Part shown: piece by piece, positions 34,485-43,336 of the stretch
Layout: each line of letters begins with the position of its first letter
How positions within the stretch are numbered: position 1 is the stretch's first letter
Assembly: GCF_000308475.2 (NCBI RefSeq)
Contig: NZ_BAFT02000107.1
Span: 1-64,000, forward strand
Source of the DNA: Nocardia brasiliensis NBRC 14402
Lineage (GTDB): Bacteria; Actinomycetota; Actinomycetes; Mycobacteriales; Mycobacteriaceae
Length of the DNA: 64,000 bases
Direction of reading: 5' to 3'
Position numbers and translations under genes: made by a program
The notes under the pieces: model-generated
What the model was told of the DNA's origin: nothing
The model's input: the letters and a program-made list of their open reading frames with translations, nothing else
The model's database searches: none

Positions 34485-34862
34485 TCAGCACATCATCTTG
34501 GCCATCTGATAGATGGCCTTCGACTCCTCGGTGGTCGCCTCGGTCTTGCCGGAGGCCCGCTTGACGATGTTCTTGACGACCTCGTCCTCGGGCTTACCCG
34601 CCTTGATGTCCTTGCAGGTGTCACTCAGCACGGTGGAGATCTTCGCGTCGTCCTTGCCGTCGGCGAGTTTCGGGAACGCACCGCGGAAGCTGACGACGAA
34701 CGCGCCCGCCTTCACGTTGTCGACGACCTGGGTGTCGCCGCTCGACTGCGCGGTGGTGGAAGAAGAGGCGGCATCGGTGGTGGCCTTGTCGTCCCCGCAG
34801 CCGGTGAGCAGCAGGGCAAAGAGGGTCGCGCTGGCCGCGAGAGCGGCGGTAGTTCTGATCAC
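34485..34862 (-). CDS. Small lipoprotein (DUF732-like)
   Basis: A 125-residue protein. Signal peptide with lipobox LLLTGC (Cys22) predicts lipid anchoring; a Ser/Thr-rich linker follows, then a helical domain with two Cys (LSDTCKDIKAG and the C-terminal MAKMMC) as in DUF732 proteins of mycolic actinomycetes. Function unknown. A terminator-like hairpin (34893-34923) lies 30 bp before the start, so its promoter must be within that short gap or the hairpin must act as an attenuator. Confidence 0.8.
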   Translation of the reverse strand: MIRTTAALAASATLFALLLTGCGDDKATTDAASSSTTAQSSGDTQVVDNVKAGAFVVSFRGAFPKLADGKDDAKISTVLSDTCKDIKAGKPEDEVVKNIVKRASGKTEATTEESKAIYQMAKMMC

Positions 34863-34892
34863 GGAGCGGGATGCTAGCGGGCCGGAACCAAA

Positions 34893-34923
34893 GTCGCCTC
34901 CCGTCCGGTGAACGGGAGGCGAC
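34893..34923 (-). terminator. Perfect 12-bp hairpin followed by TTT (minus strand)
   Basis: GTCGCCTCCCGT pairs with ACGGGAGGCGAC around a 7-nt loop, followed on the minus strand by TTTGGTT. It lies 26 bp after the stop of the 30-codon gene and ends 31 bp before the lipoprotein start, so it most simply terminates the small transcript. Confidence 0.7.
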
Positions 34924-34949
34924 AGGGTTGTGGCAGAAGGTTTGTCGCC

Positions 34950-35042
34950 TCAGACCGGGGAGACGACGAAGACCTGGGCCCAATAGGCTGCCTGGTCCGC
35001 GCCGATCAGCGGGGCCAGGTAGTCGAACAAGATCGATGACAT
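34950..35042 (-). CDS. Putative 30-aa peptide gene
   Basis: ATG 35042, with GGGAG 11 nt upstream, encodes a 30-residue peptide: MSSILFDYLAPLIGADQAAY then WAQVFVVSPV. The peptide is hydrophobic with two Tyr, one Trp and few charges, and would fit a short membrane or secreted peptide. It is followed by a strong terminator, so it looks like a monocistronic small gene. It could instead be a leader peptide for the lipoprotein. No modifying enzyme is adjacent. Only the start, stop and terminator support it. Confidence 0.4.
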   Translation of the reverse strand: MSSILFDYLAPLIGADQAAYWAQVFVVSPV

Positions 35043-35294
35043 AGCTACGGAACTCCCAATTGTCGACGTACAGGACATTTCAGAATGTGCGGGCCGAATG
35101 TGAGCCACGCTACGGCGGGCAACGTTAGCAGCCACGTCGGCGGCCTGCCCGCCGTGCCGGGCCGCCATGCCGATGCGCGAGTAACTAGCCGGACCGTGAT
35201 CGACGTCATAAAGTAGGGGCCGTCGGCTTGGCCCCTCTGCCGGGCCGCGACGTTCTCTTCACACTTCGAATGCGGGAAAGCAGGTCTCAACTCT

Positions 35295-35627
35295 ATGCGG
35301 ATTGTTCGCTCACTGGTCGCCGGCGCGTTGATCGCCGGTGCTGCTTCGGTTTTCGCCATACTGGGGGCCGGTTCCGCCGGTGCCGTAGCGGTGACGCCGC
35401 TGCCGGGCGGGGTGCAGGTCGACCTCAGCCCTGCCGACACGGTCTGGGTCGCCCAGAACCGTTTCGGGCAGACCCTCGCCGGTCTGCCCCATCCTTCGGC
35501 GCCTTCCTTCGGTCAGGCGCTGGACGCGGCCGCCGCGGTGTCGGCGGCGGTCCCGGGCGGACATGTCACCTTCACCGTGTACGGGCCGCTCGATTCGTTG
35601 AACGGCACCATGCTGGCGTTGCAGTAG
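35295..35627 (+). CDS. Small secreted protein, 110 aa
   Basis: A signal peptide (MRIVRSLVAGALIAGAASVF...AGAVA) precedes a mature domain of about 80 residues without cysteines (VDLSPADTVWVAQNRFGQTL and GGHVTFTVYGPLDSLNGTML). Similar short exported proteins are common in Nocardia; function unknown. The ribosome site (GGAAAGCAGG) is weakly placed. The RNB ribonuclease gene follows 16 bp later on the same strand. Confidence 0.7.
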   Translation: MRIVRSLVAGALIAGAASVFAILGAGSAGAVAVTPLPGGVQVDLSPADTVWVAQNRFGQTLAGLPHPSAPSFGQALDAAAAVSAAVPGGHVTFTVYGPLDSLNGTMLALQ

Positions 35628-35643
35628 GACTGGCACACCCAGC

Positions 35644-37077
35644 GTGGAATTGCATCAGCGGATCGTCTCGGCGCCGGTCGACTTCGGCGCCATCCGTTCC
35701 GAATTCGGTTTGGCCTCGGCGTACCCCGCCGAGGCCACCGCGGAAGCCCGCGACGCGTCCGACGCGTTCGCGGGCGACCGGAACGATCGCACCGACATCC
35801 CGTTCGTGACGATCGACCCGCCGGGGGCCATGGATCTGGACCAGGCCCTGCACCTGGAGCGCACCGGCACCGGCTTCCTGCTGCACTACGCCATCGCCGA
35901 CGTGGGCGCGGTGATCGATCCCGACGGCGCGCTCGCCAAAGAGTCCGGCGCCCGGGGACAAACCTTCTATCTGCCCGACGGCACGGTGCCGCTGCATCCG
36001 CCGGTGCTGTCCGAGGGCACCGCGAGCCTGCTGCCGCAGCAGCGGCGCCCGGCCGCGCTGTGGACCATCGAACTCGACGAAAACGCCGAACCGCAACGGT
36101 TTTCGGTGCAACGCGCGCTGGTGTGCTCGCGCGCCAGACTCGACTACGCGGGCGTGCAGGCCGATGCCGACGCGGGCCGCCTGCACCCCTCGATCGCAGC
36201 CCTGCCGGAATTCGGCAAGCGGCGCATCGAGGCCGGACTGGCCCGCGGCGCGATCGGTTTGCGGCTGCCCGCGCAGAGCATCGTCCGGGACGACCGCTCG
36301 CCGGGGCACTGGCGGCTGATCGTGGAACCGCGCACCGCCGCCGACGACTGGAATGAGCAGGTCTCGCTGCTCACCGGGATGTGCGCGGCCCGGATCATGC
36401 TCGACGCGGGCGCGCCCGCGCTGCTGCGCACCATGCCGCCGCCCGCCGAATCGGCGATCGCGTCCATGCGCCGGACCGCGGCGGCGCTGGGCGTCGCCTG
36501 GCCCGAGGCGCAACCGGTCGGGCAGATGCTCGCCGGACTTGACCCGAACACTGCGGCCGCGCTGGTGCTGATGTCGGAGGCGACCAGCCTGCTGCGCGGC
36601 GCGTCCTACACCGTGGTGAACGGCGATACGACCGGCGCGGCCCCGGAAACGTTGCAGCACAGCGCGATGCACGCGCCGTACGCACACATCACCGCGCCGC
36701 TGCGCAGGCTGGTCGACCGCTACGCCACCGAGATCTGCCTGGCTCGCTGCGCGGGAACTGAAGTGCCGCAGTGGGTTACCGACGGACTCGCCGACACCGC
36801 GGACACCATGCGCCGCAGCGACGCGACCGCGAACAAGGTCGAACGCGCCTGCATCGACCTCACCGAGGCGACGCTGCTCGCCGAACGCGCGGGCACGGAG
36901 TTCGACGCGGTCGTGGTGCGCGAAGCCAACGGCAACCGCGCCGCCGAGATCTTCATCGCCGATCCACCCGTGCTCGGCCCCTGTACCGGCGAGCCCCCCG
37001 AAGGCGAACAGGTGCGCGTCCGCCTGACCGCCGCCGACCCCACCACCCGCAAGATCGCCTTCGCCTACGCGCCCTGA
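35644..37077 (+). CDS. RNB-domain ribonuclease (RNase II/R-like, short form)
   Basis: GTG 35644 gives 477 residues. The RNB active site IDPPGAMDLDQAL (around 60) holds the Asp residues for metal binding; further family motifs are LHYAIADVGAVIDPDGALAK, LPDGTVPLHPP and the C-terminal HAPYAHITAPLRRLVDRYAT. The flanking cold-shock and S1 RNA-binding domains of RNase II/R are missing or minimal. It is likely a 3'-5' exoribonuclease of a compact actinobacterial type. A 12-bp hairpin follows the stop. Confidence 0.9.
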   Translation: MELHQRIVSAPVDFGAIRSEFGLASAYPAEATAEARDASDAFAGDRNDRTDIPFVTIDPPGAMDLDQALHLERTGTGFLLHYAIADVGAVIDPDGALAKESGARGQTFYLPDGTVPLHPPVLSEGTASLLPQQRRPAALWTIELDENAEPQRFSVQRALVCSRARLDYAGVQADADAGRLHPSIAALPEFGKRRIEAGLARGAIGLRLPAQSIVRDDRSPGHWRLIVEPRTAADDWNEQVSLLTGMCAARIMLDAGAPALLRTMPPPAESAIASMRRTAAALGVAWPEAQPVGQMLAGLDPNTAAALVLMSEATSLLRGASYTVVNGDTTGAAPETLQHSAMHAPYAHITAPLRRLVDRYATEICLARCAGTEVPQWVTDGLADTADTMRRSDATANKVERACIDLTEATLLAERAGTEFDAVVVREANGNRAAEIFIADPPVLGPCTGEPPEGEQVRVRLTAADPTTRKIAFAYAP

Positions 37078-37084
37078 GCGCGGG

Positions 37085-37115
37085 CCGCACCGTCCGTTGA
37101 ACGCGGACGGTGCGG
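37085..37115 (+). terminator. 12-bp hairpin after the RNB gene
   Basis: CCGCACCGTCCG pairs perfectly with CGGACGGTGCGG around a 7-nt loop, 8 bp after the RNB stop. There is no T-run, which is common for actinobacterial terminators. It directly precedes the R1 copy C palindrome. Confidence 0.6.
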
Positions 37116-37117
37116 GA

Positions 37118-37227
37118 CCGCACCCCTTCTGACTTCGCGCACCCCTTTTGTGTTCCCGCACCCGATATGGCAGGCCATATCGGGTGCGGGAAGACGGAAA
37201 GGGTGCGCGAAGTCAGAAGTAGTGCGG
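37118..37227. repeat. Palindromic intergenic repeat, family R1, copy C (best preserved)
   Basis: A 110-bp near-perfect inverted repeat centred on AG at 37172-37173. Arms pair CCGCAC, CTTCTGACTTCGCGCACCC, then TTCCCGCACCCGATATGGC with their complements; mismatches are confined to a few bases beside TGTG. As RNA it would form a hairpin of about 50 bp. It is the reference copy for the family. Confidence 0.9.
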
Positions 37228-37474
37228 CTGCGTGGCCGGCCGATGCGACCCGTGAGGACAGTGCGCGGGGGTCCTCCGATCGTCGTGGTGGACAAGGGTG
37301 GGTGCCGACGAAGGGCTCCATCGGGCTTATCCAGCCGTGGCGGCGACGCGCAGTGCGCCTGACTCGGCCGGCGAGGTGGATGCGGCGGATGTGGCAGGTG
37401 TGGCAGGTGTACGCGGTGCGGGGCGACGGGATGCCAATGGCCCGGCTTGCCAGGCAGCGCGGAGTCGGAACGGG
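37228..37474. other. Gene-free interval between RNB and CHAD genes
   Basis: With the terminator and R1 copy C this completes about 400 bp between convergent genes. I see no gene or clear regulatory site in this part. Confidence 0.5.
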
Positions 37475-38362
37475 CTAGTCGCCGTTGGTAGTCAATGCAG
37501 CGGCAGCTTCGGGGTAGCGGCTCAGGGCCTGGCGCGCCGCGGTGTCTTCGGCGCCGGCGAGGATGCGGTACAGCGCCGGCTCTTCGCCCGCGGCACCGGC
37601 GTCGGCGGCGATGCCGTAGAGCGCGTGCTGGGATTCGACGGCGTCGCGGTGGTCGCCCAGGACGGTCTGCAGCCGTTTGGCGCGGCCGCCGAGGCCGGTC
37701 GCCGCGGCGGCCAGCACCTGCTCGGCGGCCTCGCAGGAGTAGCGTAAACGCTTGGCGCTCTTGCGGATATCGTGCAGCAGCTCAACCCGCTCGTCCGCCG
37801 TCACAGCGGTTTCCAGCTGGATCAGCCGTTCGACCCGCTCTCGATCACGTTGCAGCACAACACCGAAGAACTCGGCGGCGGACACTTCGGCGCGCCGCGC
37901 CCGCAACGGTGGTTCGGTGCGCCAGTGCGTGAGTTCGCCGCGCAGGTCGCGGTAGCGCGGGCTGTCCAGCGCGAGCAGGACATCGGCGTGCGCGGTGGCG
38001 TAGCGCTCCTGCTGGGCGGTGACCAGCCTGGCCGTCACCGGCGCCAGCTCCGCCTCCGAATGTTCGCCCTGCTGAGCGTGTTTGGTCAGCAGCACCGCGA
38101 AACGCTCACCGCGCACCTCGGCGTCGCGGGCCACGCCGAGAACACCGGCCAGCCACTTGAGCTCCTCGCCCATCGAGGCGGCCGGCTCGCGCTCGAAAAG
38201 ACTGCGGTAGGACCGCAGTACGCTGCGCAGCCGACGGGTCGCGACCCGCATCTGGTGCACCGAATCGGGGGCGTCGGCCCGCACATCGGGTTCGGCGGCC
38301 AGCAGCCGGTCGACATCGTCGCGTAGTGCCGCGATGATCGCGTTACCGGCTGTGGCCGTCAT
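37475..38362 (-). CDS. CHAD-domain protein
   Basis: A 295-residue all-helical protein with conserved His/Arg pattern: SVHQMRVATRRLRSVLRSYR near 35-54, HDIRKSAKRLRYSCEAAEQV near 196-215, and HRDAVESQ. CHAD domains bind inorganic polyphosphate. In M. tuberculosis the Rv2226 equivalent is fused to a CYTH domain; here only CHAD is present. It is 3 bp upstream-adjacent to the proline iminopeptidase gene on the same strand. Confidence 0.9.
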   Translation of the reverse strand: MTATAGNAIIAALRDDVDRLLAAEPDVRADAPDSVHQMRVATRRLRSVLRSYRSLFEREPAASMGEELKWLAGVLGVARDAEVRGERFAVLLTKHAQQGEHSEAELAPVTARLVTAQQERYATAHADVLLALDSPRYRDLRGELTHWRTEPPLRARRAEVSAAEFFGVVLQRDRERVERLIQLETAVTADERVELLHDIRKSAKRLRYSCEAAEQVLAAAATGLGGRAKRLQTVLGDHRDAVESQHALYGIAADAGAAGEEPALYRILAGAEDTAARQALSRYPEAAAALTTNGD

Positions 38363-38365
38363 GGG

Positions 38366-39343
38366 TTACCCCGCCTTCGCGAATCGGTCGGTGGCCTCGA
38401 CCAGGTGGTGCGTGATGCCTGGTTCGTTCGCCGCGTGGCCCGCGTCGTCCACGATGTGCAGCTCCGAGTTCGGCAGCGCCTTGTGCAGGTCCCACGCGCT
38501 CACCGCGGGGCAGACGATGTCGTGGCGCCCCTGCACGATGACCGTCGGGATATGAGAAATGGTACCGGCGTCACGGAGTAGCTGGCCCTCTTCGAGGAAC
38601 CCGCGGTGCTGGAAGTAGTGGTTCTCGATCCGGGCGAACGCCAGCGCGAACCGCGGCTCGGCGGTCTCGGCGACCCGGTCCGGTTGCGGCAGTAGCGCAC
38701 TCGTCGCACCCTCCCAGGTGGACCAGGCGATCGCGGCCGCGAGCGCGACCTGTTCGTCCGGGGAGTGCAGCAGCCGGTGATAGACGGCGACGAGGTCGTC
38801 GCCGCGTTCGGCCTCGGGCACCGGCGCGAGGAACTTCTCCCACTCGTCGGGGTACACGTAGCCCGCGGCGCCGTTGTAGTACCAGTCGATTTCCTTGCGG
38901 CGCAACAGGAATATTCCGCGCAGCACCAGTTCGGTGACTCGCTCCGGGTGGGTCTGGGCGTAGGCCAGCGCGAGCGTCGAACCCCACGAACCGCCGAACA
39001 CCTGCCAGCGCTCGATACCGAGATGCGTACGAAGCGCCTCCAGGTCGGCGATCAGATGCTGGGTGGTGTTGGTCGCCAGGTCCGCGTTGTCGGCGAGGTG
39101 CGGGGTGGATTGTCCGCAACCGCGTTGATCGAGCAGCACGATCCGGTAGGCCGCCGGATCGAAGAACTGTCGTTGATACGGCGAGGTGCCGCCGCCGGGC
39201 CCGCCGTGCAGGAACACCACCGGTTTGCCGTCGGGGTTGCCGCTGACCTCCCAGTAGACCGCCTGGCCGTCACCGACGTCGAGCAGCCCGGTGTCGTACG
39301 GCTCGATCTCGGGGTACAGCGTGCGCAGCGTGCTGCCCGCCAT
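38366..39343 (-). CDS. pip: Proline iminopeptidase (prolyl aminopeptidase)
   Basis: ATG 39343 gives 325 residues. Family signatures: LRTLYPEIEPYDTGLLDVGD at the N-terminus, oxyanion HGGPGGG at 46-52, LDQRGCGQSTPH, nucleophile Ser119 in GGSWGSTLALAYAQ, Asp in IVQGRHDIVCP and His in VDDAGHAANEPG. It removes N-terminal proline from peptides. It overlaps the upstream lipoprotein gene by 1 bp at TGATG. The substrate range could extend to larger peptides. Confidence 0.92.
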   Translation of the reverse strand: MAGSTLRTLYPEIEPYDTGLLDVGDGQAVYWEVSGNPDGKPVVFLHGGPGGGTSPYQRQFFDPAAYRIVLLDQRGCGQSTPHLADNADLATNTTQHLIADLEALRTHLGIERWQVFGGSWGSTLALAYAQTHPERVTELVLRGIFLLRRKEIDWYYNGAAGYVYPDEWEKFLAPVPEAERGDDLVAVYHRLLHSPDEQVALAAAIAWSTWEGATSALLPQPDRVAETAEPRFALAFARIENHYFQHRGFLEEGQLLRDAGTISHIPTVIVQGRHDIVCPAVSAWDLHKALPNSELHIVDDAGHAANEPGITHHLVEATDRFAKAG

Positions 39344-39789
39344 CAGAACGCCAGCCCGGAGGCCAGGTCGGTCAGCTCCAGCGCCTCGATCGCCTGCTTG
39401 TGCACGTCGGGGCAGCTCTTGGTGGTGATCCGGTCGATCACGGGCTTGTCGGCCAGCACCGCGCCGTTGATGCCGCCGTTGCGCAGCGCCCACTCGTGCA
39501 CCATCGCGTTGAGGCCGATCCGGCCGAGCGTCGGGCCCTGCACGCGCCAGTTCGACAGCTCCGGGCGGATCATGTCGCACAGCTGGGACGCGGCGGCGTC
39601 GGAGATCTCCGGGGTGCCCGGCTTCGGGGCGGTGCTGCTCGGCTTGCTGGTCGCCGTCGCGGATCCCGTCGTCGAACCCGAGCTCCCGGTAGGGGCCGGG
39701 TTCGACTCGGTTCCGCAGGCGGTCAGTGCTGCGGCGGCGAAAACGCCTGCCAGCAGCAGCGTGCTGCGTGAGATCCAACGGCTGCGCAT
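39343..39789 (-). CDS. Lipoprotein of unknown function
   Basis: ATG 39789 gives 148 residues with a lipobox (FAAAALTAC, Cys25) and a Ser/Thr/Pro-rich linker of about 35 residues, then a small domain (AASQLCDMIRPELSNWRVQG, LNAMVHEWALRNG, ITTKSCPDVHKQAIEALEL) with two Cys. It resembles DUF3558-like mycobacterial lipoproteins in layout. It is likely exported and anchored in the envelope. It is translationally coupled to the iminopeptidase. Confidence 0.75.
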   Translation of the reverse strand: MRSRWISRSTLLLAGVFAAAALTACGTESNPAPTGSSGSTTGSATATSKPSSTAPKPGTPEISDAAASQLCDMIRPELSNWRVQGPTLGRIGLNAMVHEWALRNGGINGAVLADKPVIDRITTKSCPDVHKQAIEALELTDLASGLAF

Positions 39790-39863
39790 CAAATACCTCT
39801 GCTGTTGTCGGCAATGTCCGCCTCGAGTCTGCCATTGATTCGCCGGCAGGGCCCGGACCGCGT

Positions 39864-40718
39864 TCAGCGGAAGCTGCTGCGCAACTCGTCCAGCAGGGCT
39901 TCGACCGTGCGGGCGAACGGTGCGGCGGAGATGTCGATGGTGCGCCAGGGGTGCAGTGCGATCAGCGGGGCCAGCCGCTCGGCGAGGGTGATCTCGGTGC
40001 GCGAGATGGGACCGCCGCGCCGCCACTGCGCGAAGTATTCGGCCTGGTGTGGGCTGCGCAGGATCTTGTGCGACAGGAACGGATGGGTGATCACCGCGTC
40101 CGCCCAGTCGAAGAGCAGTCCGGTGCCGGCGAACGCGTTGCCGGGGTGCACGTCGTTGTGTTCGATGCTGAGCCGGTTGTAGTCGCCCAGTTCCGCGGCG
40201 GTCTCCGCGATCCGGTCGCCGAGGCCGGGGATGCGCGGCTCGTAGTGCTGGTAGACGGTGACCAACCGGGCGGGCGGCAGATACGGCGTCCCGGTGGCGC
40301 GTAGCTGCTCGATGTGCGGGGTGAGCGACTGCTGTAGTTCGGCGTAGGCCCGGACGAGCCCGGTCCATTCGGCGGCGGTGTCCGGGGCGACGTCACCCCC
40401 GTGCCTGCTGAGCAGCCAGCCGCGATCCGATTGCACCGCAACGGGTTCCAGCGCGCTGCCCGGGCATAGTCGGGCCAGTAGCTCCAACAGGTGGCCCTCG
40501 TGCGCGAAGGCGCGGGCGTTGGCTTTCGCCCAGATCGGACCCGCGCTGGTGGGGATACGCACGACCAGCGACCAGGCGCGCCGCCGGGTTTCCATCGGCG
40601 CGCCCGTGACAGTCACCCCGTGCTCGGCGAGGACGCCGAACGCCCAATCGGTCAACGGCTCGATCGACTGTCCGAGCAGTGCGGCGGGCGCCTGCACCAC
40701 TCGGCCGGTCATCGACAC
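39864..40718 (-). CDS. APH-type phosphotransferase family protein
   Basis: A 284-residue kinase-like fold with Brenner motif SIEHNDVHPGNAF near 184-196 and metal-binding LFDWADAVITHPF near 202-214. N-lobe strands include WAKANARAFAHEGHLLELLA (Lys and Glu of the nucleotide site). The substrate is unknown; such enzymes phosphorylate sugars, choline or aminoglycosides. It reads in the same direction as panB but with a 22-bp gap upstream; co-transcription is possible. Confidence 0.85.
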   Translation of the reverse strand: MSMTGRVVQAPAALLGQSIEPLTDWAFGVLAEHGVTVTGAPMETRRRAWSLVVRIPTSAGPIWAKANARAFAHEGHLLELLARLCPGSALEPVAVQSDRGWLLSRHGGDVAPDTAAEWTGLVRAYAELQQSLTPHIEQLRATGTPYLPPARLVTVYQHYEPRIPGLGDRIAETAAELGDYNRLSIEHNDVHPGNAFAGTGLLFDWADAVITHPFLSHKILRSPHQAEYFAQWRRGGPISRTEITLAERLAPLIALHPWRTIDISAAPFARTVEALLDELRSSFR

Positions 40719-40740
40719 TGCGCTGTTCGTTTCGAGCGGG

Positions 40741-41601
40741 TCAGAAGCTGTGCTCGGGACCGGGGAAGGTGCCCCGGCGTACCTCGTCCGCGTAATTCGC
40801 CGCCGCGGTACGCAATTGGTCGCCGATATCGCCGAATCGCTTGACGAACTTGGCGGTCTTGCCGCTGGTGTAGCCCGCCATGTCCTGCCAGACCAGCACC
40901 TGGGCGTCGGTGTCCGCGCCGGCGCCGATGCCGACGGTCGGGATGGTCAGCTTGCCGGTGACCTGCGCGGCCAGTTCGGCGGGCACCATCTCCATGACGA
41001 CCGCGAACGCGCCCGCCTCCTGCACCGCGATGGTGTCGGCGATGAGCTGTTCGGCGCCGTCGCCGCGGCCCTGCACGCGGAACCCGCCGAGGGTGTTGAC
41101 GCTCTGCGGGGTGAACCCGATATGCGCCATGACCGGGATGCCCGCCGAAGTGATCAGCGCGATCTGCTCGGCGACGCGCTCGCCGCCCTCGAACTTCACC
41201 GCGTGCGCCTGGCCCTCCTTCATGAACCGGGTCGCGGTGGCCAGGGCCTGCTGCGGCGAGGATTCGTAGGTGCCGAACGGCAGATCGGCCACCACCAGCG
41301 CGTGCGGTGCGCCGCGCACCACGCCGCGGACCAGCGGGAGGAGTTCGTCCACGGTGATCGGCACCGTGGTGTCGTAGCCGTAGACGACGTTGGCCGCGGA
41401 GTCGCCGACGAGCAGCACGGGAATGCCGGCTTCCTCGAACAGTCGCGCCGAGGAGTAGTCGTAGGCGGTGAGCATGGACCAGCGCTCGCCGTCGGCCTTC
41501 ATCTGCTGCAGATGATGCACCCGGGTTTTACGCACGGCCTTCTTCGGCTGGCTGGGCGCCGCGCCGTAGGCAGGGGTTTCCGAATCGGATACGGACATCA
41601 T
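40741..41601 (-). CDS. panB: 3-Methyl-2-oxobutanoate hydroxymethyltransferase
   Basis: A 286-residue TIM-barrel protein. Conserved motifs: MLTAYDYSSARLFEEAGIPV, LLVGDSAANVVYGYDTTVPI, VVADLPFGTYESSPQQALAT, MAHIGFTPQSVNTLGGF, and the catalytic Glu in VVMEMVPAELA. It makes ketopantoate from alpha-ketoisovalerate and methylenetetrahydrofolate, the first step towards pantothenate and CoA. No panC or panD is adjacent. In M. tuberculosis the equivalent is Rv2225, next to the same esterase gene as here. Confidence 0.95.
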   Translation of the reverse strand: MMSVSDSETPAYGAAPSQPKKAVRKTRVHHLQQMKADGERWSMLTAYDYSSARLFEEAGIPVLLVGDSAANVVYGYDTTVPITVDELLPLVRGVVRGAPHALVVADLPFGTYESSPQQALATATRFMKEGQAHAVKFEGGERVAEQIALITSAGIPVMAHIGFTPQSVNTLGGFRVQGRGDGAEQLIADTIAVQEAGAFAVVMEMVPAELAAQVTGKLTIPTVGIGAGADTDAQVLVWQDMAGYTSGKTAKFVKRFGDIGDQLRTAAANYADEVRRGTFPGPEHSF

Positions 41602-41803
41602 CGTCCCTTTCGTCGCTGTCTCCTCGGGGCCCGTCCGGGTCCCCGGGTTCGTCTGACAGCTTCAGTGTGCCAGCTGTGACCGGCCCCGATTAAGGCTTCG
41701 GCCCGATGCAATTGGTCACATCACCCGAGGTTGCGGCCCTGACCGCGGCTCGTCGCGGACGGGCTGTTCGTCGGCGTGCGCCGGGTACTGCCAGTATCAG
41801 AGG

Positions 41804-43336
41804 ATGGCTTTGGTGCGGAGTGGGCGCGGTGCGCTGATCGTGGCGGTGCTGGGATTGGTGGCGGCGGGGTGTACGACCGCGGGGCATCCGACGGGTCCGA
41901 TGCCCGAGGTGCCCGCCGAATTGGGCAAGTTCTATCACCAGACCGTGCAGTGGGGCGGTTGCGCCGGCTTCGGTTCGGCGGAGGACCGGTTCGCGCCGAG
42001 CGCGGAGTGCGCGAAGATCACCGTGCCGATCGACTACGCCGCCCCGGACGGGGCGACCGCGCAGATCGCGGTGTCGCGGATCAAGGCCTCCGGCAAGAAG
42101 ATCGGTTCGCTGCTGATGAATCCCGGCGGGCCGGGGGAGTCGGGGCTGACCATGTCGGGGCTCGGCAACAAGACGCCGCTGGCGCAGCGGTTCGATCGGG
42201 TCGGCTTCGATCCGCGCGGGGTGGGCTCGTCGACGCCGTCCATCGTCTGCGAGACCGCGCAGGAGCAGGACGCGGAGCGGGCCGAGGCACAGAAGGACAA
42301 CACCCCGGCGGGAATCGCCGCTGCCGAGGACGAGAACCGGCAGTACGCGGACCGCTGCACCGCCCGGACCGGCAAGGAGTTCCTGGCGCACGTCGGCACC
42401 CGCGAGGTGGTGCAGGACCTCGACGTGATGCGCGCCGTCCTGGGCGACCCGAAGCTCAGCTACCTGGGCTACTCGTACGGCACCAAGATCGGGTCGGCGT
42501 ATGCGGAGAAGTTCCCGGACCGGGTGCGCGCGCTCGTGCTGGACGGCGCGATCGACTCCGCGCAGGACCCGGTGCAGGAATCGCTGCGCCAGGCGGCGGG
42601 CTTCCAGAAGGTGTTCGACGCCTACGCCGCGGACTGCGTGAGCAAGGCGGACTGCCCGCTCGGTACCGACAAGGCGCAGGCGGTGCCGCGCTTCCGGGCG
42701 CTGGTGGATCCGCTGTGGGACAAATCCGCGCCGACCACCGATCCGCGCGGCCTCAGCTACGGCGACGCGCTGACCGGTGTGCGGCAAGCGCTCTATACAA
42801 CCGACCTGTGGTCGGTGCTCACGCTCGGGCTGTCCGAACTGCGCGACGGCCGCGGTGACACGCTGCTGCAACTGGCCGACCTGTACGACGGCCGTCGCGA
42901 CGACGGCACCTACAGCAACACCACCGACGCGTTCAATGCCATTCGCTGCGTGGACGATCCGCGGATCAGCGACCGCGAGGTCACCGGCAGGCAGGACATC
43001 GAGTACCGCAAGGCCGCGCCGTTCCTCGACGACGGCCGCGGCACCGGCGCGGCGCCGCTGGACCAGTGCACGGTGTGGCCGGTGCCCAACACCAGTGAGC
43101 CGCATCGGATCACGGTGACCGGCTTGCGGAAAACCGTGGTGGTGTCGACCACCGAGGACCCGGCGACGCCGTATCAGGCCGGTGTCGACCTCGCGTCCCA
43201 GCTGGGCGCGTCGCTGCTGACCTACCAGGGCAGCAGGCATACCATCGCGCTCTCCGGCGGTTCCTCGTGCGTGGATCAGGCGGTGATCGACTATCTCGTC
43301 GACCTGAAGGATCCGGCGCCCGGCCTCACCTGCTGA
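41804..43336 (+). CDS. Exported alpha/beta hydrolase, CaeA/Hip1-like with TAP-type C-terminus
   Basis: A 510-residue lipoprotein-like protein: lipobox VAAGC at 19-23, tripeptidyl-aminopeptidase-like hydrolase core with LLMNPGGPGESGLTMSG, RVGFDPRGVGSSTP, nucleophile elbow YLGYSYGTKIGSAYA, and a C-terminal VVVSTTEDPATPYQAGVDLA (Asp) and GSRHTIALSGG (His). Rv2224c (CaeA/Hip1) and Rv2223c in M. tuberculosis are envelope proteases/esterases of this family; Hip1 cleaves GroEL2. Here there is a single copy, divergent from panB and upstream of glnA2. Confidence 0.88.
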   Translation: MALVRSGRGALIVAVLGLVAAGCTTAGHPTGPMPEVPAELGKFYHQTVQWGGCAGFGSAEDRFAPSAECAKITVPIDYAAPDGATAQIAVSRIKASGKKIGSLLMNPGGPGESGLTMSGLGNKTPLAQRFDRVGFDPRGVGSSTPSIVCETAQEQDAERAEAQKDNTPAGIAAAEDENRQYADRCTARTGKEFLAHVGTREVVQDLDVMRAVLGDPKLSYLGYSYGTKIGSAYAEKFPDRVRALVLDGAIDSAQDPVQESLRQAAGFQKVFDAYAADCVSKADCPLGTDKAQAVPRFRALVDPLWDKSAPTTDPRGLSYGDALTGVRQALYTTDLWSVLTLGLSELRDGRGDTLLQLADLYDGRRDDGTYSNTTDAFNAIRCVDDPRISDREVTGRQDIEYRKAAPFLDDGRGTGAAPLDQCTVWPVPNTSEPHRITVTGLRKTVVVSTTEDPATPYQAGVDLASQLGASLLTYQGSRHTIALSGGSSCVDQAVIDYLVDLKDPAPGLTC

